Origin: Belnapia sp. F-4-1
GTDB taxonomy: Bacteria; Pseudomonadota; Alphaproteobacteria; Acetobacterales; Acetobacteraceae
DNA length: 64,000 bases
Direction: 5' to 3'
Assembly: GCF_000802185.1 (NCBI RefSeq)
Contig: NZ_KN676113.1
Location: 3,262,856-3,326,855, forward strand
The notes below the pieces were generated by a model, which had not been told where the DNA came from, made no database searches, and was given only the letters and a program-made list of their open reading frames with translations. The translations under genes and the position numbers were made by a program. Within the stretch, counting starts at the first letter, position 1, and the number at the start of each line of letters is the position of its first letter. Below are positions 17,866 through 26,472 of this stretch, one piece after another.

Positions 17866-18768
17866 TCAGCCCCGTCCCTTCGGCAGCGCCAGCACGTCCC
17901 GGTGCCCGATACGCACGGCGAGGTTCCGCCCCGCCACCTGGTCGAGCCGCGCCTCCATCCAGGCCTCGATCCGCCGGTCGCCGCGCCGGTCCTGCTGCCG
18001 CGCCGCCTCCGCATGCCCCATCACGAGCTCGGAAAGAAATCGCCCCGCCGCCTCGCGCATCCCCGGCATCGGCGCGACGCCGCGCCCACGCACCATCCAG
18101 TCGCTCGAGGCGCTCCGGACCTCGAAGCCGTGCGCTCCGAACGCCTCCGCGATCACCCCCGGCGCCCTCGCCCCGAGCGCAACCCCGGAGAAACCCTTGT
18201 CGCGCCCCTGGTCGCGGCGGAACCCTGCTGCCACCACATGATCGGCCGGATGCGGCGGCAGGAAGCGCTCCCGCCCGTCGACGCAGAGCGCGGCGTAGAA
18301 GGGCACCCGCAGCGCCCCCGCCATCCGTTCCACCCAGCCGCGCGAGACGAGATCGGCCAGCGCCGAGCAGACCACCGCATCGGCATTGGCGAGCGGCAGC
18401 CCGCGCGGCGCCTCGGCCAGGTCGGCGATGACCGTCTCCACCCGCCAGGCCCCGCCCGGCGCGTGGACCAGCAGCGTCCGCTTGTTGGGGAAGGAAACGG
18501 TGTAGCCCACGGCCTCCGCCCGGTCGGCGATGGTGTCGTAGGCCGCCTCCAGCAGCTCCCGATCCGCATCCACCAGGGTCCAGGCCTGGGCCCGCCCGAG
18601 CCGGGGCGCGATGAAGCGCAGCAGGCTGCCCGTGCCTGCGCCGAGGTCGAGGAAGCGCGGCCGTGCCGGCAGCCGCGCCAGCAGCCGGTCCACCAATGCC
18701 TCGTTGCGCGCCATGGCATCGAAGGGCTCACGCAGGTCGAGCCAGTCGAGATCGAAGGCCTCGGTCAT
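17866..18768 (-). CDS. class I SAM-dependent methyltransferase
   Basis: 300 residues. Motif I is FLDLGAGTGSLLRFIAPRL near residue 39. An acidic residue ends the next strand (TLVDADRELLEAA), and ANADAVVCSALADLVS is the motif IV region. The C-terminal part, with SDWMVRGRG and ARQQDRRGDRRIEAWMEAR, is poorly characterised. It overlaps the glycosyltransferase gene by four bases (ATGA). The target is unknown. Context suggests a small molecule made by the preceding genes. Confidence 0.88.
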   Translation of the reverse strand: MTEAFDLDWLDLREPFDAMARNEALVDRLLARLPARPRFLDLGAGTGSLLRFIAPRLGRAQAWTLVDADRELLEAAYDTIADRAEAVGYTVSFPNKRTLLVHAPGGAWRVETVIADLAEAPRGLPLANADAVVCSALADLVSRGWVERMAGALRVPFYAALCVDGRERFLPPHPADHVVAAGFRRDQGRDKGFSGVALGARAPGVIAEAFGAHGFEVRSASSDWMVRGRGVAPMPGMREAAGRFLSELVMGHAEAARQQDRRGDRRIEAWMEARLDQVAGRNLAVRIGHRDVLALPKGRG

Positions 18769-19865
18769 GCCCGCCCCACCTCGCTGAGGAAGGCCGCCGC
18801 CCGGTCATCCCAGCGCGGCAGGCGCTGCCCCGCCGCCCAGGCCGCTTCCGCCATCGCCTGGCGCAGCTCGGTGTCGAAGAGCACCCGCCGCAGCGCCTTG
18901 GTCAGCGAGACGGCGTCCCCCGGCGGCGAGACGCTTCCCGCCTCCAGCGGCACGAGATCGCCAAGCGCGCCGCCCGCGGTGACGGAGACCGGCAGGCCGC
19001 GCGCCAGCGCCTCGGCCACCGCCATCCCATAGCCTTCCCACCGCGAGGCGAGGGCGAAGACATCCGTCCGGTCGTAGAGCGCCTCCAGCGCCGCCCCCGT
19101 CACCTCGCCGGCGAATTCGACCCGCTCCGCGAGCCCCAGCTCCTCGGCCAGCGCCCCGAGCCCCGCGGCATGGACCGCATCCCGCGCCGCCCCGACGATG
19201 GTGAGCCGCCAATCCACATCCGGGATGCCGGCCAGCGCGCGCAGCAGCAGGTCATGCCCCTTGCGCGGGATCAGCGTCCCGACCGAGAGCACCGCCACCC
19301 CGGGCCCACCCGAGCCCCGCGCCCGCGGCGCCGGGTCGGTCCCCGGCTCGACCACGCCGACCCGCCCGGCCTCCACCGCGAAATCCCGCACCAGCCGGTC
19401 CGCCGTCAGCCGCGAGGTTGCCACCAGCCGCGCCATCCGCGGGAACAGCCCACCCTCGATGGCCCGCAGCGCCTCCCGCTGCGCCGTTTCGCCCTCGAGC
19501 GCGGTTGGATGATGGATCAGCGCCACCGCCCGCCGCGCCACCAGGGTATCAGCCAATGGCGCGAAGGCCGGCAGGCCCAGCCCGTCGATGATGATCCGCG
19601 CGCCCTGCGGCAGCGCATCGAGCGCTGCCCGCGCCGACGCTTCGGCCTCGGCATCCGGCAGCGGATGCCGGCCCGCCAGCTCCACCACCTCGACCGTCTC
19701 GCCGAGCGCCCGGAAGCCCTCGACCAGCCGCCGGTCGTAGCCGTACCCGCCCGAGACCGTCCCGAACGGCCCTGGCACCAGCAGGGCGATGGACGGATTG
19801 CCGGACCGATTCAGCGCTTCGGTGCTCGATTCCGGTTCCGCCCTCCGCGCATCGGGCCCGTTCAC
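18765..19865 (-). CDS. glycosyltransferase family 4
   Basis: 366 residues, GT-B fold. The N-terminal acceptor domain starts near IALLVPGPFGTVSGGYGYDRRL. The C-terminal donor domain has SVGTLIPRKGHDLLLRAL and the EX7E element in ASRWEGYGMAVAEALARGLPV. GTG at 19865 overlaps the stop of the PTPS-like gene (GTGA). It has no membrane segments and lies in a cluster of small-molecule enzymes, not the capsule locus, so a soluble metabolite is a more likely acceptor than a lipid. Confidence 0.88.
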   Translation of the reverse strand: MNGPDARRAEPESSTEALNRSGNPSIALLVPGPFGTVSGGYGYDRRLVEGFRALGETVEVVELAGRHPLPDAEAEASARAALDALPQGARIIIDGLGLPAFAPLADTLVARRAVALIHHPTALEGETAQREALRAIEGGLFPRMARLVATSRLTADRLVRDFAVEAGRVGVVEPGTDPAPRARGSGGPGVAVLSVGTLIPRKGHDLLLRALAGIPDVDWRLTIVGAARDAVHAAGLGALAEELGLAERVEFAGEVTGAALEALYDRTDVFALASRWEGYGMAVAEALARGLPVSVTAGGALGDLVPLEAGSVSPPGDAVSLTKALRRVLFDTELRQAMAEAAWAAGQRLPRWDDRAAAFLSEVGRA

Positions 19866-20263
19866 GCCACCGGCCCCTCATAGGCCGCCCATGCATTCGG
19901 GCTTTCCCGCAGCAGCACCTTGAGCCCCGTCACATTCGCCGCCTGCGGCCCAAGCTTTCCCGCCCTCAGCGCCGCCACCAGCAGCCCATGGATGTGCTGG
20001 CAGAGGAATTCGGTCGTCGTGTTCAGCCCGGCGAATTCCGGCTCCGCATCCAGGTTCCGGTAGTCGAGCCCGTCCAGCGCGCGCCGCAGCTCCACCTTGG
20101 CGAGCCCGATATCGACCAGCAGGTGCAGCGCATCGAGCCGCTCGGCGCGGAACTCCGCCTCCACCGCGAAGGTCGCCCCGTGCAGCCGCTGCGCCGGGCC
20201 GAATTCCGCCCCGCGGAAGCTGTGCGCCACCATGATGTGGTCGCAGACGGTCAGGCTGAACAT
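19862..20263 (-). CDS. 6-pyruvoyl-tetrahydropterin synthase/QueD homologue with altered active site
   Basis: 133 residues of the PTPS/QueD T-fold: AHSFRGAEF, QRLHGATFAVEAEF, LVDIGLAKVELRRALDGLDYRNL, NTTTEFLCQHI and LLRESPNAWAAY. Compared with QueD, zinc ligands His14 and His28 remain, but the third is Ala30. The catalytic Cys position is Ala24, and the Asp-His pair is Asp67-Tyr68. The pterin-anchoring glutamates (Glu85 and Glu120) are kept. It therefore may bind a pterin or deazapurine without doing standard lyase chemistry. It is packed between an MDR dehydrogenase and a GT4. Confidence 0.8.
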   Translation of the reverse strand: MFSLTVCDHIMVAHSFRGAEFGPAQRLHGATFAVEAEFRAERLDALHLLVDIGLAKVELRRALDGLDYRNLDAEPEFAGLNTTTEFLCQHIHGLLVAALRAGKLGPQAANVTGLKVLLRESPNAWAAYEGPVA

Positions 20264-20269
20264 GTCGGG

Positions 20270-21238
20270 TCACTCACCATAGAGGATCGTCGGGCAGGGC
20301 CAGATGGCCTCCCCCTCCAGCAGCCCGGGCAGGGCTTCCGGCAAATCGTCGAAGCGGACCGGCGGCGCCAGCAGCGCGTCGAGCCGCGCATCCTCCAGCA
20401 AGGCGAGGGCGAGCGCCAGCCGCTCCGCATGGGTCCTGCGGCCGCGCATCGCCGGCGCCACCTGCCCGACTTGGCTCGAGACGAGCGAGAGCCGCCGCGC
20501 ATGGAAGGCCTCGCCGAGCGGCAGGCTCACCGGCCGGTCGCCATACCAACTTGCCTCGACGATACGCGCCTCGAAGGCCGCCCGCTCCAGCCCGAGCCGC
20601 AGCCCGGCCGGGTTGCCGCTGGCATGGATGACGAGCTCCCATCCCTCGGCCACGGCCTCCGGTGCCGCGAAGCCGGCCCCGAGCGAGGCCGCCAGCCCCG
20701 CCCGCGCCGGATCGGTATCGCAAAGCACGGCCTCCACCCCGGGGATGCGCCCGAGCAGCGCCGCCACCAGCAGCCCGACCACGCCCGCGCCGATGACGAG
20801 CACCCGCTCCCCCAGCACCGGCCGCGCATCCCAGAGGATGTTGAGCGCCGTTTCCATGTTGGCCGCCAGCACCGCGCGCAGGTCCGGCACGCCATCGGGG
20901 ACGGGGATGCACATCGGGGCCGGCGCGACGAAGCGCTCCTGGTGGGGGTGCAGGCAGAAGACCCGCCGGCCGAGCAGCGCCGCCGGCCCGGCCTCCACCA
21001 CGCCGATGGCAGCGTAGCCGTACTTGACGGGGAAGGGGAAACCACCCGCCATCAGCGGCGCCCGCATCGCCCCCCACTGGCTCTCCGGTACCCGGCCGCC
21101 GAGCACCAGCCGCTCCGTCCCGCGGGAGAGCCCGCTCGCCGACATCCGGACCAGCGCCTCGCCCGGCCCGGGCGGGGGCACCCGCTCCTCGCGCAGCGCC
21201 GCCTGGCCTGGCGCGACGTACCACAGGGCCCGCGCCAT
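20270..21238 (-). CDS. MDR dehydrogenase, BchC-like zinc-binding-dehydrogenase family
   Basis: 322 residues. The N-terminal GroES-like domain has SGLSRGTERLVLGG and VKYGYAAIGVVEAG, close in pattern to BchC-type MDRs. The Rossmann domain carries VLVIGAGVVGLLVAALLG. The usual structural Cys4 zinc lobe is absent. It probably uses NAD(P)H to oxidise an alcohol. No photosynthesis genes are nearby, so a BchC role is not supported. Frame extends into the previous gene. ATG at 21238, 11 bases after the RibD_C stop, is preferred over GTG at 21253. Confidence 0.85.
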   Translation of the reverse strand: MARALWYVAPGQAALREERVPPPGPGEALVRMSASGLSRGTERLVLGGRVPESQWGAMRAPLMAGGFPFPVKYGYAAIGVVEAGPAALLGRRVFCLHPHQERFVAPAPMCIPVPDGVPDLRAVLAANMETALNILWDARPVLGERVLVIGAGVVGLLVAALLGRIPGVEAVLCDTDPARAGLAASLGAGFAAPEAVAEGWELVIHASGNPAGLRLGLERAAFEARIVEASWYGDRPVSLPLGEAFHARRLSLVSSQVGQVAPAMRGRRTHAERLALALALLEDARLDALLAPPVRFDDLPEALPGLLEGEAIWPCPTILYGE

Positions 21239-21249
21239 GGTCCCGGCCG

Positions 21250-22035
21250 TCACCGGCAGACCCCGGGCCGCGCCCGGTCGAGCGCGATGTCGAACAGCAC
21301 GTCCGGCGGCAGGGCATGCACCGTCCAGCCGAAGCGGAGCCCGTCGGCGATGCGCGCCGCCTCGGGCAGGGTGAAGGCGGGGATGCCGGAGCCCAGCAGC
21401 ACCGGCGCCACCGTCACGTGCAGCCGGTCGAGGCAGCCCGCCGCCAGGAAGCGGCTGACCGTGACCCCGCCGCCCTCGACGAAGATCCGCCGCAGGCCCC
21501 GCGCCGCCAGCGCCGCGAGGACGGCCGGCACACTCAGCCCGCCATGCGCCGGGTCGCGCGGTAGCCGGACCACCTCGGCGATGCCCAGCCTGTCGCCCCC
21601 CGGCGCATCCCCGGCCACCAGCAGCAGGGTCGGCGGCCCCTCCCGGAACACGCGGTACTTCGGGGACAGCCGCCGTTCGGTGTCGAGCACGACCCGTACC
21701 GGGTCGGGCCCGACGCATTCCCGCGTCGTCAGCCTCGGATCGTCATGGCGGATCGTCCCGGCGCCCACCACCACGGCATCGCAGAGCGCCCGCAGCCGGT
21801 GGGTGTGGAGGATGTCTCCCTCGCCCCCGATCCATTGCGAGGAGCCGGAGGCGGTGGCGATCCGCCCGTCCAGGGTCTGCGCCAGCCTCCCGACTACCAT
21901 GCAGCCATCGGCTGCCTGGGGCGGCGCCAGCAGCGGCCCGAACAGCGCGCCGAGAGTGCCGGGCGGCGGTGGCGCGCCGCTCGCGCGCACCTCCAGCATC
22001 TCTTCCCAATCCCGAATCCCGACCAGTCCGTCCAT
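21250..22035 (-). CDS. RibD C-terminal-like (dihydrofolate reductase fold) reductase
   Basis: 261 residues. RibD_C motifs: VGRLAQTLDGRIAT, DAVVVGAGTIRHDDPRLTTRE, RVVLDTERRLSP, VEGGGVTVSRFL and DRLHVTVAPVLLGSGIPAF. The deaminase domain of RibD is missing, so this is a stand-alone reductase for a pyrimidine or pteridine-like ring. It is first in a run of five tightly spaced genes that includes a PTPS homologue, which suggests that the pathway works on a GTP-derived heterocycle. AGGG lies before the ATG. Confidence 0.87.
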   Translation of the reverse strand: MDGLVGIRDWEEMLEVRASGAPPPPGTLGALFGPLLAPPQAADGCMVVGRLAQTLDGRIATASGSSQWIGGEGDILHTHRLRALCDAVVVGAGTIRHDDPRLTTRECVGPDPVRVVLDTERRLSPKYRVFREGPPTLLLVAGDAPGGDRLGIAEVVRLPRDPAHGGLSVPAVLAALAARGLRRIFVEGGGVTVSRFLAAGCLDRLHVTVAPVLLGSGIPAFTLPEAARIADGLRFGWTVHALPPDVLFDIALDRARPGVCR

Positions 22036-22144
22036 GGCCCTGCGACCATGCCGGAAGCGCAGCGCCCGCGCCAGCGCAACGAAGAATGCAAGGATTTCGT
22101 AACGAAACTCGGCGATGGTTGATTGTTGTAACCAGGATCAGCCG

Positions 22145-23623
22145 ATGCGCCATCCCTTCCGCCGCTCGCGCGAGCTCGCCACCCAGATCGCGGCACTCGA
22201 CGCCCTGCGGGCCAATGTCATGGTCGCCGACCAGGATCTCACCATTGTCTATATGAATCCGGCGGTCATGGCGCTGATACGGGAGGCGGAGGCCGATCTG
22301 CGCAAGGAACTCCCCCGCTTCCGCGTCGACCAGCTGATCGGCAGCAACATCGACGTATTCCACCGCAATCCCGGCCACCAGCGCCGCATGCTCGCCGCGC
22401 TGGACAAGCCCCATGCCGCCACCATCCGCGTCGGCTCCCGCGTGCTCGACCTGCTGGTCACGCCGCTCTTCGATGGCGGGACGCGCATCGGATTCGTGGT
22501 CGAGTGGGCCGATGCGCGGGAGCGCCTGCTCAACCTCGATTATGCCGGGCAGATGACGGCGCTCGGCCGCTCCCAGGCAGTCGTCGAATTGAGCGTCGAC
22601 GGCACCATCCTCAACGCCAACGAGAACTTCCTTCGCGCCATGGGCTACACGCTGGAGGAGGTGTGCGGACGCCACCACAGCATGTTCGTCGAGCCGGCGC
22701 TGCGCGACAGCCCCGACTACATTGCCTTCTGGGGGAAGCTCCGCGCCGGCGAGTATGTGGCGGCGCAATTCCGCCGCGTCGGCAAGGACGGGCGCGAGGT
22801 CTGGATCGAGGGGGCCTATAACCCGATCCTCGATATCCATGGCAAGGTAGCGAAGGTGGTGAAATTCGCCACCGACATCACCGTGCAGATGCGCCTCCTC
22901 GCCGACCTCAAACTGCTCATCGACCGCAACTTCGCCGAGATCGACAACGCCATCGCGCGCTCGACCGACAGCGCCCGTACCGCCACCAGTGCCGCCGGCC
23001 GTACCGCCGAGGAGGTCAGCTTGGCAGCCGGCGGCGTGGAGCAGCTTGCAGCCTCCATCAACGAAATCGCCGAAAGCATGACCCGCTCCCGCGCCGCCAC
23101 CGAACGCGCTTCGGACCAGACCGCAAGCCTGGCCGAAACCACCGGCAGCCTTGCCCAGGCGGCGCAGGCCATGGGCGGCATCGTCGGGCTGATCCGCACC
23201 ATCGCCAGCCAGATCAACCTCCTCGCGCTCAATGCGACGATCGAGGCCGCCCGCGCCGGCGAGGCCGGCAAGGGCTTTGCCGTGGTGGCGAGCGAGGTGA
23301 AGAACCTCGCCGTCCAGGCCGCCAAGGCGACCGAGCAGATCTCGGCCGAGATCGACGGCATCCAGTCCACCTCCACCAGCGTCGCCGGCGCGCTGGAGGC
23401 CATCCGCGAGGCGGTGGCGACGGTGCTCGACAGCGTCACCCTGACTGCCGCCGCGGTCGAGGAGCAGAATGCCGTGACACGCAGCATGGCCGAGACCATG
23501 CGCAACGCGACGGAGACCGTGTCGAGCGTCTCCGACAGCATGGGCGAGATCACCGATGCAGTGCAGGAGGCCAGCGCTGCCGTCGGCAAGACCAAGCAGG
23601 CGGCGCAGGTGTTGGTGCGCTGA
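22145..23623 (+). CDS. soluble methyl-accepting chemotaxis protein with two PAS domains
   Basis: 492 residues without membrane segments. PAS 1 spans roughly residues 20-135 ([18 protein letters not shown]). PAS 2 spans about 140-255 ([22 protein letters not shown], ending [15 protein letters not shown]). The signalling domain has the MCP hairpin [33 protein letters not shown]. It would sense redox, heme- or flavin-bound signals in the cytoplasm and control CheA. PAS 2 resembles Aer-type modules, but cofactors cannot be assigned. ATG at 22145 follows AGGA. The gene diverges from the RibD_C gene. Confidence 0.92.
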   Translation: MRHPFRRSRELATQIAALDALRANVMVADQDLTIVYMNPAVMALIREAEADLRKELPRFRVDQLIGSNIDVFHRNPGHQRRMLAALDKPHAATIRVGSRVLDLLVTPLFDGGTRIGFVVEWADARERLLNLDYAGQMTALGRSQAVVELSVDGTILNANENFLRAMGYTLEEVCGRHHSMFVEPALRDSPDYIAFWGKLRAGEYVAAQFRRVGKDGREVWIEGAYNPILDIHGKVAKVVKFATDITVQMRLLADLKLLIDRNFAEIDNAIARSTDSARTATSAAGRTAEEVSLAAGGVEQLAASINEIAESMTRSRAATERASDQTASLAETTGSLAQAAQAMGGIVGLIRTIASQINLLALNATIEAARAGEAGKGFAVVASEVKNLAVQAAKATEQISAEIDGIQSTSTSVAGALEAIREAVATVLDSVTLTAAAVEEQNAVTRSMAETMRNATETVSSVSDSMGEITDAVQEASAAVGKTKQAAQVLVR

Positions 23624-23626
23624 CCC

Positions 23627-24568
23627 TTATTGTGGCTCCACGCCGAGCTCCCGCAGGATCCGCCCGTAATTGGCGTGTTCCTCCCGGATCATCTGCGTCA
23701 GCGCCTGCCGCGGCAGGAAGCGCACCGGGCTGGCGCTGCTCGCCAGCACCCGCTGCACCGCCGGCTCGTCGAGCGCAGAGCGGCAGGCGGCCTCCAGCCG
23801 GTCGAGCACCGGCGCCGGCGTCCCCCGCGGCGCATAGATGCCGACCTGGGAGAATTGCAGCGCGTCGATCCCCTGCTCGCGCGCCGTCGGCACCTCGGGG
23901 AAGCCCGGATGCCGGTTCTCCGAGAAGACCGCGAGCATCCGCATCCGCCCCGCCCGCACCAGCTCGGCAACCGAGCTGACGATGGCCGCCGAGAAGTCGA
24001 TCCGCCCGGCCAGCGTGTCGTTCACATGCGGCGCCTCGCCACGATAGGGGATGTGGTTCATCTCCACCCCCGCCGCGCGCTGCACCCGCCAGACCGCCAG
24101 CTGCGGCAGCGAATTCGGCCCCGGGCTGCCGAAGCTCAGCGGCCGCCGCCGCGCCTCCGCCACCAGGCCGGGCAGGTCGCGGATCGGGCTGTCCGCCCGC
24201 ACCGCGACGGTGATGACGTTCTCGTTCGTCCCGCAGACGCCTTCGAAGCTCTCCGGCCCGATCCCGGCATCGCGCAGCAGGTGGGGCTGCACGACGATCG
24301 CCGTCATTGGCGTGTGGCCGAGGGTGTAGCCATCCGGCGCCGCCCCCGCGACCACCCGCATGCCGACCACGCCCGAGGCGCCGTCCCGCGTCGTCGGCAC
24401 CAGCGCCTGGCCGAGCGCGCGCTGGACATGCTCCCCCATCGCCCGGATCAGCACATCGGCCGCGCCCGGCGAATAGGGCATCACCATGGTGATGGGCCGC
24501 TCCGGATACTCCGCCCACGCCGCGCCGGATCCGGCCAGCAGGGCGAGCGCCGCCAGCAGCGCCCTCAT
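23627..24568 (-). CDS. Bug/TctC-type receptor next to fumarylacetoacetase
   Basis: 313 residues: signal peptide MRALLAALALLAGSGAAWA, then PITMVMPYSPGAADVLIRAMGE, GASGVVGMRVV, DGYTLGHTP and HIPYRGEAPHVNDTLAG. Start at 24568 overlaps the fahA stop (ATGA), so the two are one transcript. An aromatic acid or its breakdown product is a plausible ligand, inferred from that pairing. It ends three bases from the convergent chemoreceptor gene. Confidence 0.9.
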   Translation of the reverse strand: MRALLAALALLAGSGAAWAEYPERPITMVMPYSPGAADVLIRAMGEHVQRALGQALVPTTRDGASGVVGMRVVAGAAPDGYTLGHTPMTAIVVQPHLLRDAGIGPESFEGVCGTNENVITVAVRADSPIRDLPGLVAEARRRPLSFGSPGPNSLPQLAVWRVQRAAGVEMNHIPYRGEAPHVNDTLAGRIDFSAAIVSSVAELVRAGRMRMLAVFSENRHPGFPEVPTAREQGIDALQFSQVGIYAPRGTPAPVLDRLEAACRSALDEPAVQRVLASSASPVRFLPRQALTQMIREEHANYGRILRELGVEPQ

Positions 24569-25848
24569 TGCGGCCACTCCGGCGCCGGCACCACCTCGGC
24601 CCGGCACTCGCCGAAGCCGATGGCCACCGCCCCCGGCGCCTCCGCCCGCGCCCGGAAGATCACCGCGTCGCCATCCTCGAGGAAGCCGCGCCTTTCCCCA
24701 TTCGGCAGGGTGAGCGGCCCCTCCAGCATGATCTCGGCGAGGCAGGCCCGCGCCCCCGGCTCCGGCCCCGAGCAGGTGCCGCTGCCGAGCAGGTCGCCCG
24801 GCAGCAGGTTGCAGCCATTGGAGGCGTGATGCGCGACGATCTGCGCCGGCGTCCAGTACATACCGGCGAAATCGGTGGCCGTGATCCGCGCCGGCCCATC
24901 TCCCGCCCGCCGCATCGCTGCCGTCTCCAGCCAGACTTCCATGGCGATGGCGAGGCCGTGCCGCCCCGCGCCCCGCAGATGCGCCGGCACCGGCCCATCC
25001 TCGCCCGGCCGCGCCGCCGGCTCCGCGGCGAAGGGCGCCAGCGCCTCGGCCGTCACCACCCAGGGCGAGACCGTCGTCGCCATGCTCTTGCCGAGGAAGG
25101 GACCGAGCGGGACCATTTCCAGGAACTGGATCTCCCGCGCCGACCAGTCGTTCAGCAGCCCATAGCCGAAGAGCCGGTCGCCAGCCTCCCGCATCGGCAC
25201 CGGCCGGCCGAGCGCATTCTCGCCGGCGATCCAGATCGCCAGCTCCAGCTCGAAATCGAGCCGCCGTTCCGGGCCGAAGCTGACGGTGCCATCCGCCTCG
25301 CCCCGCTGCCCGTTCGGCCTGACCACCGGCGCCCCGCTGATCGAGAGCGAGGAGGCGCGCGAGTGATAGGCGACCGGCAGATGGGCGAAGGCCGGCGGCA
25401 GCGGCGCCGCCGGATTTTTGCGCGCCCCGAGCCGCGCCGAATGGTCGCGCGACACCATGAAGTCGGTGAAATTGCCGACCGCCGCCGGCAGGTGCATCCG
25501 CGCCTCCGCAATCGGCACCAGCAGCCGCGTGGCCTCCGCCTGTCCCCGGCCGCCGGCGGCGAGCAGGGCCGAGACCGCCGCCCGGAGCCGCGCCGAGGCG
25601 GCCCGCCCCCGCGCCATCAGCGGATTGAGCACCGGCCCCGCCACCAGCCCGGCGAGATCCTCCGGCAGCAGACCCAACTCTCCGGCCGCCCGGAGGTCGA
25701 GCACTTGGTCACCAATGGCGACGCCTGCGCGCGGCATGTCCCCCGGCCGGGAGAAGGTCCCAAGAGGCAGGTTCTGGATCGGGAATTCCGTGCCCTCCGA
25801 CGCCGCCACCCAGGAGCGCAGCGCGGGATCATGCGTCGCATCCATCAT
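24565..25848 (-). CDS. fahA: fumarylacetoacetase
   Basis: 427 residues, the length of bacterial and eukaryotic Fah, which ends tyrosine/homogentisate degradation by splitting fumarylacetoacetate into fumarate and acetoacetate. The N-terminal SH3-like domain is followed by the catalytic core FTDFMVSRDHSARLG (the general-base His), YHSRASSLSISG, the metal site ELELAIWIAG with acidic residues, and NDWSAREIQFLEMVPLGPFLGKS. Tandem ATG codons lie at 25848 and 25845. hmgA and maiA are not in the window. Confidence 0.93.
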   Translation of the reverse strand: MMDATHDPALRSWVAASEGTEFPIQNLPLGTFSRPGDMPRAGVAIGDQVLDLRAAGELGLLPEDLAGLVAGPVLNPLMARGRAASARLRAAVSALLAAGGRGQAEATRLLVPIAEARMHLPAAVGNFTDFMVSRDHSARLGARKNPAAPLPPAFAHLPVAYHSRASSLSISGAPVVRPNGQRGEADGTVSFGPERRLDFELELAIWIAGENALGRPVPMREAGDRLFGYGLLNDWSAREIQFLEMVPLGPFLGKSMATTVSPWVVTAEALAPFAAEPAARPGEDGPVPAHLRGAGRHGLAIAMEVWLETAAMRRAGDGPARITATDFAGMYWTPAQIVAHHASNGCNLLPGDLLGSGTCSGPEPGARACLAEIMLEGPLTLPNGERRGFLEDGDAVIFRARAEAPGAVAIGFGECRAEVVPAPEWPQ

Positions 25849-25861
25849 CGCGCCATTCGTC

Positions 25862-26290
25862 CTATTCGGCGACCATCTCGCCGGAGCCGCCAAACTCCTT
25901 GGGGAAGTCGCGCAGCTTCGGCAGCCCGTCCCGCATCGGCAGCACCGTCTCGGCATAGTTCACGTGCAGCTGCGGTGCGAAGGGCAACTCCGGCAGAGTG
26001 GCCGCAAAGACGTCGATGGCATTGAGCGGCGGGTGCCGCGCCATGAGATGCCCGCCGCAGAGCCGGCAATACTGCCGGTGGCTCATCTCCGTTTTGGCGA
26101 AGGTGGCGACATGCTCCGCCCCCTTCACCACCTCGACCGCCTCCGGTGCCCAGATGGTGAAGGAATTGACCGGCCCGCCCGACCAGGACCGGCAGGAGCG
26201 GCAGTGGCAGTAGCCCATCGCTTGCGGCGCCCCGCTGACCCGCAACTCGACGGCGCCGCAGAAGCAGGCCCCGTGATAGGTACCGTTCAT
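25862..26290 (-). CDS. GFA/CENP-V domain zinc protein
   Basis: 142 residues with the glutathione-dependent formaldehyde-activating (GFA) zinc fold. Ligand cysteines are in CFCGAVEL, YCHCRSCRSW and YCRLCGGHL. Some family members were described as S-hydroxymethylglutathione synthases, but most have no proven activity. GGGAGG seven bases before ATG at 26290 favours this start over upstream ATGs at 26305 and 26314. It may be co-transcribed with fahA, 13 bases downstream. Confidence 0.88.
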   Translation of the reverse strand: MNGTYHGACFCGAVELRVSGAPQAMGYCHCRSCRSWSGGPVNSFTIWAPEAVEVVKGAEHVATFAKTEMSHRQYCRLCGGHLMARHPPLNAIDVFAATLPELPFAPQLHVNYAETVLPMRDGLPKLRDFPKEFGGSGEMVAE

Positions 26291-26346
26291 GATCGTTCCT
26301 CCCATGTAGCGCACGCATCCTGCGGCGCCCGTGAGAGGAGGGGAAG

Positions 26347-26472
26347 CTAAAGCCGCACCGCCTCGGTCTGGAAGTGGTCGGCGGCGCTGCGCTGGAACTC
26401 GGTGTCGAGCACCACTGCCGCGGCGATGGCGAGGGCGGCGGCCGCGACGAGGCCGGCGAGGAAGGCTTTCAC
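26347..26472 (-). CDS. 41-aa single-span membrane protein coupled to mobA
   Basis: Starts [19 protein letters not shown] and ends FQTEAVRL: one N-terminal membrane helix and a short periplasmic or cytoplasmic tail. The GTG start at 26472 overlaps the mobA stop (GTGA), and GGGAG lies seven bases upstream, so it is likely translated. I remember similar short proteins in alphaproteobacteria but no function. As third gene of fdhD-mobA it might serve a membrane formate dehydrogenase, which is speculation. Confidence 0.65.
   Translation of the reverse strand: MKAFLAGLVAAAALAIAAAVVLDTEFQRSAADHFQTEAVRL

Noticed and set aside
20270-21238. Assignment of the MDR gene as bacteriochlorophyllide dehydrogenase BchC
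   Set aside because: Only the pattern is similar. No photosynthesis genes are in the window, and the neighbours are pterin-type and tailoring enzymes.
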